Source of the DNA: Nemania diffusa
Taxonomy: Eukaryota > Ascomycota > Sordariomycetes > Xylariales > Xylariaceae
Length of the DNA: 64,000 bases
NCBI GenBank assembly: GCA_038501195.1
Contig: JBBPUQ010000006.1
Coordinates: 992,001-1,056,000, forward strand
Reading direction: 5' to 3'
Part shown: positions 11,860 to 22,735 of the stretch, piece after piece
How the letters are laid out: each line of letters starts with the position of its first letter
How positions within the stretch are numbered: the stretch's first letter is position 1
Notes under the pieces: model-generated
What the model saw: only the letters and a program-made list of their open reading frames with translations
Database searches by the model: none
What the model was told of the DNA's origin: nothing
Position numbers and translations under genes: made by a program

Positions 11860-12655
11860 TACTTACTGCGCTTAGGATGGCTGCTAAATGCATCTTTATG
11901 TATTGGAAAGGGATTTGCCCAAGCTTACCTTTCCAGGCCCAATCATATCGTCATTGGAAGCATCTGCGAAAGCGCCGCTTCGTCACCTTAGCTAGAGGAG
12001 TTAAAATCTTTTCTGAAGCGGAGGGTTCAAAGTTATTACTAGTCAATATTGAAAGCACCTCGCCTACCGATGCTGCTGTAGCTCTCCAGAAGGTCAAAGA
12101 TACCGGGTAGAGCATTTAGGCCTTGTAATAACCAATACGGGAGACGGCTCGCCATATGCGGCAGCAAAGGCTGCTCTGAACTAGATCACTCGGTAAGTTG
12201 ATCGACCCTTAACGCAGAACTTGAATACAAGACCTGAATTATCCGAGGATAAACTTTTGTTTGAATATGTTCTTGTGCTCCTTCGGCCGTCAATCAAGTG
12301 CGTATGATTCCTTTGAGTGTTATGACTTATTTCACGTATAGCGCAATTCACTTCTCAAACGAATGGATTATTTTTGTGGCCCTCAACCCTGGGTAAGTTT
12401 CCCAGTCACACCGAATAGAACCAAACCGTCGGTACTAAATCATATAAAGGCTTTTGCAAACCGAGCCCGGGAGCTGGATTGCTAAACGATGGGGGATGGA
12501 CAAAGCCACTTTCACGATAGAAAAGGTGTAACAGGCAAGATGGAGGTGGTAAGTATATCGCAGCCTGTGGAGCTTATTGTCGTGCTAATATATTGTCGAG
12601 ATCGATAAAGCGACTCGTGAGGAAAGGTCAAGAAAGTGAACTTCCGTGGTAGTAC
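11860..12655 (+). pseudogene. decayed short-chain dehydrogenase (norsolorinic-acid-ketoreductase-like SDR)
   Basis: Fragments appear in order but in different frames. A degenerate Rossmann start reads ASLCIGKGFAQAYLSRP (from about 11,890), where TGASRGIG is expected. Next come EGSKLLLVNIESTSPTD (about 12,027-12,070) and a one-base slip at about 12,107, followed by VEHLGLVITNTG. A later FVALNPGW segment (about 12,375-12,392) corresponds to the family's HPGWV. Then come a MDKATFTIEK segment (about 12,499-12,525) interrupted by a stop, IDKATREE (about 12,601) and, after another shift, KVNFRG. The catalytic Tyr-x-x-x-Lys region is not recognisable. The order matches fungal norsolorinic-acid-ketoreductase-type SDRs; the several frameshifts and stops make it a clear relic. 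It lies directly downstream of the lipase, same strand. Confidence 0.75.
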
Positions 12656-13480
12656 CGATAAACACGAGGATAGAAATTTGTCTATCTGGAAATCTCATTG
12701 GGGATACTAAGGCGTATAGCGTAGATTTATATTTAAATTATATCCGAGTTGGCAGCTTAATTGAGCCATCACTAGCTTGTCGAATCGTTGCTCAGATCTA
12801 ACACCTTGAGGCTTTTTAATGCCCAGACTAATGCCAAGAGCCCAAGGACCCATGTGGAGTTAAAACACCCGTTTGCATTCTTGCCAGGATCTTCCCAGTC
12901 CTCGTAAGCTACTGGTGGCGCTAAATTGCTTCTGGAAGGGCTGAGAGTCCAGATCGGGAAACATATCGCCCTCCCTATCTACACTGGGTACGCTATCTAG
13001 ATAGCTTCGGAATCCGACTTGATTCGTAATTAGAAAGAAAAGAAGGTGGCAATTCAATACAGAGATTCGCAAGTCGTCTTAACGCTGTATACCGGGCCAT
13101 TACCTAGGAAATTTATCAAACTCTATCTATAACCATCTTAGATTCAGTTCCCGGATGATCTACTACCTTGATTCTAAAGGTCTGATTCTCAACGGCGCAC
13201 ATACAAATAGAGTTATAGTGCGACGTAGCCCCAAGTCTTGGCGATATATTGCTTCAGGGCCATGTGTACTACTATCCAGGGGGTGCCCGCTTGCCGAAGG
13301 ATCTAGGCACGGCGCCACCAGTTTCTAATACACACTACTTATAAGTATGATCTGCCAAACGCAGCGCAAGATGGTGGGCAGTCGCAGTTCTTTCTCTCTC
13401 ATCCTTCAGCAACGGCAGAGGCAGCGCGCGTGCCACTGGAGTTCATCGGCGGTGCACTGTTCTGCGCGGATCATGGCGCT
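12656..13480. other. intergenic
   Basis: No supportable gene. A 70-codon minus-strand frame at 12,860-13,072 has no recognisable family. The last ~100 bp form the leader of the glycosyltransferase gene. Confidence 0.5.
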
Positions 13481-14698
13481 ATGGCGAACTTGAAGGCATT
13501 CAGCAGGTTCAGCAACCTCAACGGGGTCAACAAATTCAACAGGTTTAGCGGCGTTCGCCTAGGCCCCATCATCGCCGCTGTTCTCTTCACCCTGGTTCTC
13601 TTCTACACCACCGAATTCCGGCGTCGCTCCTGGTCCTGCAAGACCTGGGCCACATGTCTAGGCGGCCGACCACACAGCTACAAGCACTGGGACGACGTCG
13701 ACCCTGAGCTCCGAGTCGACAGCTTCGAGAAGACGCTGCACGACGGCACCGTCTTCTTCCACCGGCAGACGGTCGAGAACAGCAGCCCGGAGATCCTGAT
13801 CCTGGTGCTCGCGCAGGACGCCGAGTCGTGGAGCAAGGACTACCTCTCGACGCGGCGCAACATCCACGACTTCCTGGACCTGCTCGTGTCCACCGACCTC
13901 GACTTCACCAAGGTCGCGCTCGGCCTCCTGACCTCGTCGCGCGAGGAGTACGACAGGGCCGTGCAGGCCACGGAGCGGTTCCCCTTCGCGCGCGTGGCGC
14001 TGTACCTGCGCGCGGAGCAGAGGCCGCGCTTCGCCTACGCGGACCGCCACAAGCCCGCCGTGCAGCGCCAGCGCCGCGCGCGCATCGCCGGCCTGCGCAA
14101 TTACCTCATGCTGCGCGCGCTGCGCGACGAGCGGCACCTCGTGTGGGTCGACGCCGACATCGTCGAGATCTCGCCCGGCATCGTGCAGACCATGGTCGGC
14201 CACGCGGAGCGCCATACCGGAGTGGGCGTCATGACGGCGCTGTGCTCGCAGACGCGCGCGCGCAACTACGACCGGAACGCGTGGGCGTTCAGGCGGCCGG
14301 TGAACGGGCCGGCCTCCTCCTCCTCCCCGGATGACGATGAGGGCGGGAACAAGACGGTGGTGGACATCATGGGGCCGGTGGGAGACGACCAGCTGAGGGC
14401 TGCGGCTAAGCAGCTTAGTGAGCGGCGCGTCTATGTGAGCGAGCTCATCGAGAATACCCACGACAACGACCTCCTGCACGTGGACAGCGTCGGCGCCACG
14501 TTCCTTTACCTACGGGCCCATCTAGTCCGTCAGGGCATTTCGTTTCCGACATCGAATGTCGTTGGCACCACCTGGTCTCACGACGGGTGGTATGGCGTTG
14601 AGACAGAGGGCATCTGTTATTTGGCGTCGCAGCTGGAAGGCGGCGGGTGTTTCGTCTTAGGCGGGACTCATCATGTGAGACATGCCGATGTTAGTTGA
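13481..14698 (+). CDS. GT62 (Anp1-family) mannosyltransferase-like type II membrane protein
   Basis: Intronless, 405 aa. The first in-frame ATG is at 13481; the frame is open upstream but lacks ATG. A short cytosolic N-terminus precedes a signal-anchor helix at about 28-46, followed by RRR. The lumenal domain contains EILILVLAQDAESW (104-117), a Rossmann-like start, then RRARIAGLRNYLMLRALRDE and the metal-binding DxD in VWVDADIVEI (Asp224, Asp226). NRNAWAF-type and late TTWSHDGWYG segments also fit Anp1/Van1/Mnn9 proteins. These act in the Golgi and extend alpha-mannan on glycoproteins. It is somewhat divergent from Mnn9 itself, so it is better called a family member than a named subunit. A stretch of consecutive Ser codons (SSSSPDDDEGG) is inserted mid-domain. 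Very GC-rich. Confidence 0.82.
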   Translation: MANLKAFSRFSNLNGVNKFNRFSGVRLGPIIAAVLFTLVLFYTTEFRRRSWSCKTWATCLGGRPHSYKHWDDVDPELRVDSFEKTLHDGTVFFHRQTVENSSPEILILVLAQDAESWSKDYLSTRRNIHDFLDLLVSTDLDFTKVALGLLTSSREEYDRAVQATERFPFARVALYLRAEQRPRFAYADRHKPAVQRQRRARIAGLRNYLMLRALRDERHLVWVDADIVEISPGIVQTMVGHAERHTGVGVMTALCSQTRARNYDRNAWAFRRPVNGPASSSSPDDDEGGNKTVVDIMGPVGDDQLRAAAKQLSERRVYVSELIENTHDNDLLHVDSVGATFLYLRAHLVRQGISFPTSNVVGTTWSHDGWYGVETEGICYLASQLEGGGCFVLGGTHHVRHADVS

Positions 14699-15513
14699 GA
14701 TAATTGACGGCTTAACGCGCGTGCGATGTACGATATCGGTCTATCTAGAGGCCCACCCGCGGTTTCAGCATGCATATAGAAGTGCCTAGGACATAAGTAT
14801 ACTTACATGTAACATATTATATTGTATCTATCATGAAGTCAACATCGTTTTTCATTTAAACATCATACCTCCCTTGCTAAGATGTTTGTACTGTGAAATT
14901 GGTCCCCGTCTCGCATTTTCATTAGTGAAACATACAGAATGTAATGCATACTCCATGGATGGCCCCAGTCTTTGCCTACTTCTCCGTAGATTCTACCCTG
15001 TCGTTTGCGAGTTTGCAAATAAACGTACATACCAATGACGCTGTAATGCACGTTCGCGACGGTGTGTGCTTTCTAACGTCATACTAAAACTTAGTTTTAT
15101 GCAATTGCAAATTCACATGTACTTTTTCCAAATTTAACTCATCAATTAAAACTTCCACTCTTTACTATATACAATACACCCCGAATTAATATCTCGTATG
15201 TTGAGGTGTTGCGGACGTAGCCCCTGAGCTAAACATCTTTGCGCTTCTTGGGTAGCATTATGCGACGAATCGATCAAAACTGTCTGATGATAAGCAAAGC
15301 GCCACTCCCTAGATAGTTCTCAGTAGTATTTAGAATTCACTAGAGTATCTATAATTGACACGTAATGTCAAAATAATATGCGGCATTGCATTATCCGTGA
15401 GGGATAGATGGAAAATGCAACGCCATGCCAATTATACAAATGCACAAATTATACAAATGCACAAAATTGTCAGCCGCCCGGCCCCAGCGCCACGCAACCA
15501 AACCGACGTAAGA
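14699..15513. other. intergenic between convergent genes
   Basis: AT-rich DNA between the glycosyltransferase (+) and the small secreted protein (-). No gene seen apart from a short direct repeat at 15431-15464. Confidence 0.5.
15431..15464. repeat. perfect 2 x 17-bp direct repeat
   Basis: ATTATACAAATGCACAA occurs twice head to tail with no mismatch. Confidence 0.9.
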
Positions 15514-16138
15514 TCACGCCGGCAGCCCGTATTCTCGAATCCCAGCGATCTCGTTCACGCCGCATGGGCCGTCGTGCAGCACCTGGTGTGCTGGGATCTT
15601 GCCATCCGCCGTGGGAATCTGGAGAGCGACTGTCTCGGTGATGCCGGGGTACTGCGTGCGATGGCCCCTTGTGCTGACCTCCTTGGTATCGGTCGCGAAG
15701 ATGAGCCCGAACTGCCCGCCAAGCACGTACGCGCCGCTGCTTGTGGTATTATCGGGGACCGTAATGTACGCCAAGCCGGAGGTATAGGCCACCCACCTAG
15801 CGGATTACGGTCAGATTCAAGATCGAGGAGAACCAACCCAGGTTTTCTTTTGCGGAGGAAAGAGGAACATACTGGTTCGCCGGTGCGTTGTGTAGCCCGA
15901 CGTCGAACAGCGCGGGAACGATGGTGTAGGATAGCGTAGAGACATTGCCCAGTTGTGTCAGCGCCTCCCCTACCGTCCCTGGCTGCGCCGAGGTGTTGAA
16001 TGGCTGATCCATCTGCCAGCACTCGAGCGTCGACGAGCCGTGTCGCGCGCCGATAGCCGTCACATTGAGTTTCAGTGGAGCTGCCTCCTGAAGTAGCATC
16101 GGCGGGGCGAACAAGAAGATTGCCCGCATCATTTGCAT
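15514..16138 (-). CDS. small secreted protein of unknown function
   Basis: Two exons on the minus strand (16138..15873 and 15796..15514; intron 76 nt) give 182 aa. An N-terminal signal sequence is likely cleaved near QEA/APLKLN. The mature part starts with a strand-like LKLNVTAIGARHG and has STLECWQMDQPF, HNAPANQW at the splice join, GLAYITVPD, GGQFGLIFATD, GHRTQYPG and VLHDGPC. This pattern matches a group of fungal proteins annotated only as small secreted proteins; the beta-rich, His-containing layout resembles a cupin fold, which is my inference. Several N-glycosylation sites are present. Role unknown: cell wall or effector-like. Confidence 0.8.
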
Positions 16139-17047
16139 TTTTGGAGTCCTAGGAGTCTCAAACTGTAGAGGATTGGGTGCGCCGTGCAGTCTTGTGTGTA
16201 GTAAGAAGAGGGATCGCTGGAGCCTGCAGTCGCAAGCCTAAAAAGTGGCAGCCGGACTTATACAGAGTACGGACGGACAAACCCTCTTCCTTTTGAACAA
16301 CGAACTAAAATTTAAATTCTTCAGAGACATAACTATGAATTAAGCCACTGACGACGGGTGCAGCCCAAGCTGTAGGTGGGATTGGCACGGCGGTCAATAA
16401 ACGCACATCGATCTGTACGCAGCCAAAATTGAATAAATATGCAGATCCACGCATGCAATGGAACTCACAACAAGTAACCCGTACAGATCTATCTACTCTG
16501 TAAAAAGGCAAAAGCAGATCTCCGATGTGGCTTGTCTAGGGAGGGATAGCTGGTCGCCAATCAGTCAATCAAGTGCCCTCCTCCCTCTTTGTGGTGGTAT
16601 TTCGCGCGAGGGCCGTGGTTCTTGAGGCTTACTAGTAGATGGGCGGTATTAAATTATTAATATCTCTAGAAATCTAGATTAAGAGAGAACAGTTGATCTC
16701 ATCTCCCATGTCGTCTCAATGATGGCCGAGGTCAAAGCCATTAGTGCCTCAGCTAGGGCCTCAGCTCCCATAAGCTCTGCTGAGCTGATCGGCGTCGTGA
16801 CACTCTACATTAGCTCTCAATGATCTCCTCAACCACACCTGCAGCCTATTAGTTGTCTTCCTATGGACAGTATCGCCGTTTGGATCGTTGAAGCAAACCT
16901 ATGCGCTTCTGGCACATTTCTAAGAGAAACCCGGAGCCAAATCAAAGACATCTTGTGATTATACATGTAAGATTAAACGGTAGAACTAACTGAGTTTTCA
17001 TGCTCAACAAACATGCTGTTTACTACAAGCACCAGTAAACTCTCCTT

Positions 17048-17048
<1 letters not shown>
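16139..17048. other. intergenic
   Basis: Promoter of the secreted-protein gene and DNA downstream of the kinase. No gene seen. Confidence 0.5.

Positions 17049-17078
<30 letters not shown>
17049..17078 (+). repeat. 30-nt poly-C tract
   Basis: An uninterrupted run of 30 C residues ends one base before the kinase stop codon (17080-17082), so it reads as poly-G at the very start of the kinase 3' UTR. Homopolymer length may be inexact in any assembly. Confidence 0.9.
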
Positions 17079-17079
17079 T

Positions 17080-18638
17080 TTATGCAGCTATGTCATTCTC
17101 TTCTTCCCACTTGGAATGGCTTTCATTCAAGACATCAAAAATGGGATGTTGAAGCAACTCCTTAGCTGTCTTCCTTTTCTCGGGCAACCATTGGAGCATC
17201 CCAGACGCGAAGTCAAGGAACACATCTTTCTCGTCGCCAGCTAACTCTGTTACCGTATCTGCTAGCTTCTTCCCTCCAACGAGATCTGTCCGGAGAATTT
17301 TATCTGTCATAGATGTCACATAAGTTAGTGTGTCAACTGTCGTAGATGCTTTCCGACGTACTGTCATCATTGAAAAATGGACCACCCCAAAATTCGTTCA
17401 TGGTCTTACACTCCTTCCCCTTTGAGTTAAAGACTGGGTGCTTGAGCTGGCGGTTACGGAAGAAACGCTCTCTTTCGATTAGTTGCTCATCTGGGTCTCC
17501 TAGGAGAGACACCATCTGGGCGAGGTGGACGTGGGCGTCGTATTTGCCATCTTCGCCAGCGAGATTCTCGAATAGAGTAACGTTTTCCATGAGGTTCCAC
17601 ATCTATAAATGTCAGTGTATATTCTAGGTGGCTAGTACACCCCAGCTTACAAGAAGGCCGAGATTCCAGATATCAACACTATACGACCATGGGCAGCCTA
17701 GGAGAACCTCAGGGGCGCGGCAAGAATGAGACTGAATGGCAGCAAGGTGGCCAATGCCATTATCTAACCCTGGAAAAGCAAGGTTAAAGTCGGAAATCCT
17801 TGGTAGTAGTTTAGAGCCTTTTAAGGGCCCAAAGTTGCCTTGCGAAAGATAAGTTGTGCGGCCATTTTCGAGATGAATGTGTCTCGGCTGAGCACTCTTC
17901 TTTTGGCCATTGACATATTTCTCCAGTATAGAATCGTCTTCAATCGTTATCATGATGTTATCTTCCTTGATATCTAATACACTTTAGCTAAATTCTTGAA
18001 CACCGAGAGAATGAGCCTGGCTTACCTGTATGGATGATATGGCATTTAGTATGCAAGTAATCGACAGCATGAAGGAGGCAGTACATATAAAATTTCAATA
18101 GGGGTGGCGCAATCCTGTCTCTCTGTAGCCTGTGTTGGAACTGATGTATAGTTTCTCTCATAGGAGTATAGACCAGACAATAATGTGCTCCATTTTCGCC
18201 CATCAACTCAAATTCATCGATGTGAGTTCGAATGTAGCCCAAACTTTCATGTGACGGCTCAGCATTAGCTATAAGGTTCAAAATGTGCGCCTCTAACGAC
18301 GTGTTTATGTCAGAAGCCCCAATTTTGATAGCGACATAGCGAGGTATTGATGATGTGCTCGACTCCTGGCTGAAAACAAATATTAGGAAACACAACAAGT
18401 GAGTGTAGCACCAAGCAACTTACAAGGCGAGATTTTCCGCTAACCAAACGGTAGAGCCGGCGCCAAGACCAAGCTTTGCGATGGTCTTAAATCTGTCATC
18501 CAGTACGTCGCCCGGTTGGGTAGGATGGAAGTATTTCAGCCGGTCCCCTGGGAGCAACTCTTCATCAACAGGACAGTTAATGAGGTGAGCCTTCCCCCTT
18601 GAACGAGAGAATAACTTAAATAGCCACATAGATCCCAA
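17080..18638 (-). CDS. SRPK-like (CMGC) protein kinase
   Basis: Five exons on the minus strand (18638..18424, 18369..18026, 17973..17651, 17602..17362, 17303..17080) give 448 aa. The linker PGDVLDDRFKTIAKLGLGAG leads into the glycine loop (57-62), and VAIK supplies Lys87. The catalytic loop is HTDIKEDN (Asp187), with Thr replacing Arg of HRD, as usual in SRPKs. The Mg-binding triplet is DFN (248-250) instead of DFG. RAPEVLLG and the SVDIWNLG F-helix follow, and the C-lobe ends in RKTAKELLQHPIF. The domain is complete though compact, lacking the long SRPK spacer. Fungal genomes carry expanded families of such small SRPK-like kinases, often in accessory regions, and targets are mostly unknown. 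Four introns of 50-76 nt are intact and no frame damage is seen. Confidence 0.87.
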
Positions 18639-19568
18639 TTTTTGAGGCCGCTATTGCTAGATAACTCGTGGAATTTCTATGAGTACAGTCTCCGTCATTG
18701 ATCGAGTGGTGTGGTTGTTGACATATGTGTCGTAAAGTTATGTTTGTCGTAAATTTCTCGGTCCTGGTATGTGTTGTGTAATTATGTTACCCCGCATGAT
18801 GCTTTGTACTAGGTAAGGAGTTTGAGCTACGTTCTACAATAAACATTTGATCCCTCGTGATGAATTTTCTTAAAGTGGCTATATATGAGTCATAAGGAAT
18901 ATGGCAAGGTTGGGCAACGGGATATAAAAATATTTGACAACAGCTTACGGTTATCATTTCATATTATACTATTTAGAAGAATAAAAGAGGGAAGTAGATT
19001 ATCGATGTTTGTATGACATCTTAGGTCCTAGATACATATATTATCTAACCGATTGGAGTGAAGGTTTCGTCAGATATATACTAATACTAGGCGTCCTAGG
19101 TATGAGGAGTCTCGGGGGACATGAGTTTGCAATAGATTTACAGTCTTATGTGTTGAAACAATAGTTTGTTTATGTATCACTTATCGTGCAACGAATAATA
19201 TTTCGAAAGATGCTACCCTAAGCTCCGCAACCTATCACGATCTCAGAACTACCGCTATCTGCGGTCATAGCAAATACAAGACGCATCTTGTATATAGATT
19301 AGTGGACAGGAGAAGTTGGAGTTAAAACTTCTCGTACAGATACACGTAATCTACACGTGTAAATTGGCCTACATACTGAAGATTTAGGAAGGTATCCTGA
19401 CTGAGCTAAGAGTTGACGAAGTGTAATGGATGTCTTAGTACCACATTAAATAATACCTAGCTAGTCGTGGAATGTGTTATATAAAGCCCAAATCTAGTAA
19501 TAAGCGATGGATTTTGATTAGTTGCTGTGCACGACTTGATTCTTGCTATACTATTGAAGAATCTCGAT
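18639..19568. other. AT-rich intergenic between divergent genes
   Basis: Shared upstream region of the kinase (-) and the 166-aa hypothetical (+). Strongly AT-rich with many TATATA words. No gene seen. Confidence 0.5.
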
Positions 19569-20123
19569 ATGGATTCAGCATCACTAGAATCACAGGATAA
19601 ACCAAAGTTTAGGGGAAAAGTACGAATCCCCTGGGCAGAGCGTGGAGTTACCGAATACATCGACTACCTAGAGAAGAAACACCCGCAACTTGCTGATATG
19701 CTAGGGCAGATGCCTTTTGTGAAATTTAAGTAAGTTCGCTTCAAGGCATCATTGCTGAGGCTGTCTAACAATCTTGACCGCAGCGGGCTTTTTCATGCGA
19801 CAGAGAAAACGAAAGATCCATGGCATGCGGCTGCTGCGTTTCGCAAAAGGGAAGATTTGAAAGGTTCTGGGATATCATTTCACGTGTATCCGGATGGGAC
19901 TGTAGCTCCAAAGAAGTTTGTGTTTCCTGCTTACCGAGCTACTGCAGCAACAACGACAGAAGTTGGCCAAGAGAATGCACGTTGGCTTGACACGGAATAT
20001 GTCACTGCTTGGAAAACGAAAGATGAAACTTCTGCAACTATAGATAGTAATGATGGCAAGGAGAAAAGCGAATGTTCCTTGACTCAGGGGCAGGGAATAA
20101 ATAGCAGTAGCAGCAGAAAATAG
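19569..20123 (+). CDS. hypothetical protein, 166 aa
   Basis: Two exons (19569..19729 and 19784..20123) with a 54-nt GTAAGT...CAG intron. The ATG at 19569 is the first in frame. The protein opens with charged residues, then a predicted helix (ERGVTEYIDYLEKKH) and NGLFHATEKTKDPWHAAAAF across the join. GISFHVYPDGTVAPKKFVFP follows, and the last 60 residues are polar and low-complexity, ending in a Ser run. There is no signal peptide or membrane segment. I recognise no domain. Its clean splice and compositional contrast with the AT-rich flanks support a real gene. Confidence 0.6.
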
Positions 20124-20767
20124 AAGGCTGTAGACTGCTAAAGTCCCTAGGAAGAATATGTATCTAAACAATTAATGGAAGTTGGTGCTACTACACAAAA
20201 ATTGGGTTAGTCAGCGTCGGCAGCTAGTGGGGATAGCCTCACGATGAAGATGAACAGTTTACCTATATGTACGGCTCTTCTAGTCCTGGTAGCACGGTGT
20301 TCAATAGAATCAAGCTATTTTAACATCATCTACCTACCTAGGTACTGGCGGTATTATAGAAGTTTTGATATATGAACATGCAGTCCTACGACTTGCAAGA
20401 TAAATTCTGTAAGTGACTCCTTACCACTTGAAATCTTGTCAAAATGGTTAACAAAAATAGTTTATATTAAGCTATTAATGTCTAGATCTACAATCTTTTC
20501 AATTAACCTAATAAGAATCAACGGTTTGTTTGTTGTAAGTAAAATATAATAATAAAACGGTTTACTTCGGCTTCAACAATACCTAGCAATTAAGGTCGCA
20601 CTGCTTAATTCAATATAGAATACGGACGCGGGGCTGAATATATCACATTATCCGAGGTTTATAGATATCAATGTTACTTGGATCTTGGTCCACAACACCA
20701 ACGGAGCTACCGCTTCACCACGTCTTTGCTCAATATTAGCATGCGCACTTCTGCCCCTGCCATCTAA
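20124..20767. other. AT-rich intergenic
   Basis: No gene seen. It contains CTACCTACCTAGGTACTGG near 20,330. Confidence 0.5.
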
Positions 20768-21637
20768 ATGGCCGCATCTACTCCCGACGCTGTTATTTTA
20801 CCACCCCTAATTCAGGGAGATTTGCAGCTCACGAAGGGTGGCTTCAATCCAACGGTCGATGACGTCATCGAGGTTAGGCGCATCTTCACCACGCTAGGCA
20901 TTGGCAATCTCACGGTTCCCATAGAGATAGCCGTCATGATTCTCGCATTCGCTGCGTATTATCCCCGCCAATCAAGCCACAAGCAAGAGCAGATAAATTA
21001 TAAAGCCAACGAATTCTGGAGCCTACGCGGATCAATCCCCGAGGCCAGCGTCGCAGGGATCTATTTGGCAATAAGTACTCTTTCTATTCCACGTACTATC
21101 GCGAGGCCAAAGTCAATTACTTTCCAGATGAAGAGCGCAGATCAGGGCTGGGCTGATAATGGAGGCCATGGGACGTATGAAAACAGTCACTCGTGGTACG
21201 AAGCCAGTATTGCGAGGCCACGACCGGAAGCGTCCACAGTCGAAGCCCTCTTAAATACCAATGGGAGGAATTTCCGTGTTCCAGAGGAGGCCCGGGATCA
21301 CTTTGGGAGCCACGGCTGGGATATGGTAGAGAGAAATGACTCGGTTGTCTGGAAAGTGCATAACAATATTACGGCCTGCATGAAATACAGGCACTACACG
21401 GTGGAGTGGGTTGCGGGTATTCCGACCGAGGTCGGCGATCCACGAGCTATGGGTGACGGTGAAGGTTTCCTGGGACTATTGCAGCCCGACGATTTGGTCA
21501 TCTTATGGGCTAGGGCAGAGGTGTGTCGATAAGCAATGATCGATATTCTAGATTGTGCCACTGACGTTTATTAGGAGCAATCATGGACTGTTAACACTCA
21601 GCAAGCGACTATAGAGATCGAGTATGAAGTACTTTGA
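20768..21637 (+). CDS. hypothetical fungal protein, 271 aa
   Basis: A long first exon (20768..21520) and a 21-codon last exon (21575..21637) are joined by a 54-nt intron in phase 0; without this splice the frame stops at 21,532. The N-terminal half has VDDVIEVRRIFTTLGIGN and PIEIAVMILAFAAYYP, resembling the start of uncharacterised fungal proteins with a degenerate F-box-like helix. The C-terminal part ends GEGFLGLLQPDDLVILWARAE followed by a WTVNTQQATIEIEYEVL tail, a C-terminal signature I recall from fungus-only hypothetical proteins. No signal peptide. Function unknown. Confidence 0.7.
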
Positions 21638-21942
21638 TTTTAGGGCATCTAAAAAGAACATGAAAGGCCCCTAATAATGTTTGACTAGACTCCATATAAA
21701 AAAATCCTTGCTTTGTGCTTAATGTGTAAATACTGGTTTACTCAGAAAATTGAAATTCTGTTTCATCTCTGAATGTATCACCTTCTTGGCCGAGCTAGAA
21801 TACGACTTATTCGCTACTATTAGAATTTCGCGCTCAAACAACCTGAAGACGGTCATGTCAGAAAAGGAGCCCCATTTCATAGAATACTTCCGTAAAACTT
21901 AATAGCGACGGTATACCCCTTTAACTGCCTTTTCCGCGCTGT

Positions 21943-22076
21943 GACTTACAAGTGGAGTAACAGGGTTTGTTACCTATAAGGTATACCAATACAAGTGTTC
22001 TTAAGACGAACATATATATATATATATTTAGGGTGTATTAGTTATTCAAACAACCCCACTACTCCACTTGAAAGTC
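21943..22076. mobile_element. 134-bp inverted-repeat element, MITE-like
   Basis: The left end GACTTACAAGTGGAGTA (21943-21959) and the reverse complement of the right end (22060-22076) match at 16 of 17 positions. Similarity fades inward over another ~12 bp. The next three positions differ as A/G, C/T and A/G. The middle holds an AT dinucleotide run. No coding capacity and no clear target duplication. Confidence 0.4.
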
Positions 22077-22645
22077 CTGGAGCCGCAGAGGCACTTAGTA
22101 AGATAGAAATGTCGCTTCTCATCTGGCCGCAGTGGGTTTAGAGTGTGTCAACCACACCGATCTCGCAGTGATCACATAGCCATGCTAAAACCGCAACTAC
22201 AAAGAGATTATATAGAACGGCCATTAAAGCTATTCGTATGCTGCAGGGCTATACTGCGTTAGGTCAGCGTATCTTGTTTCTAATTTCGAAGAATAGACGC
22301 CTGGAGCCGACTATTAAGCTATTGGTTATAGTTGCGTATCATAAATCATTCAATAGTTACGATACTCGCAAAATTTTCTCACTTTTCTAGCGGTAGTTAA
22401 GTAGATAATCTCCTTACTTTTGCGCGACTCTCGTTTCAGCTCTCAAATAAGGCTATGCGCATGTAAGGTGTATGTTGGTAGTGTATGCCCAGATCTCGTG
22501 ATAGTTGAACCTCGGCATTACCCCTCCCCCACCACCCCACCACAACAATCCTTGTGAGGCCTATTGTAAGCAATTACATGTGCGTACCGCCGCGTCGCTA
22601 TGAATGGGTAATTCTGCAACATCCGTCATATTGGCCTCAATTAAT

Positions 22646-22735
22646 AGGCCTCTGCCATACAGGCCTCTGCCATATAGGCCTCTGCCATACATGCCTCTAG
22701 TATATAGGCCTCTAATATATAGGCCTCTCGTCTAG
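22646..22735. repeat. 15-bp minisatellite, six copies
   Basis: Units begin at 22646, 22661, 22676, 22691, 22706 and 22721, exactly 15 bp apart. The first three are AGGCCTCTGCCATAY; later ones drift to AGGCCTCTAATATAT-like forms and one has ATGCCTCT. Confidence 0.93.

Noticed and set aside
13658..14479. 273-codon minus-strand ORF
   Set aside because: Antisense shadow of the GT62 gene.
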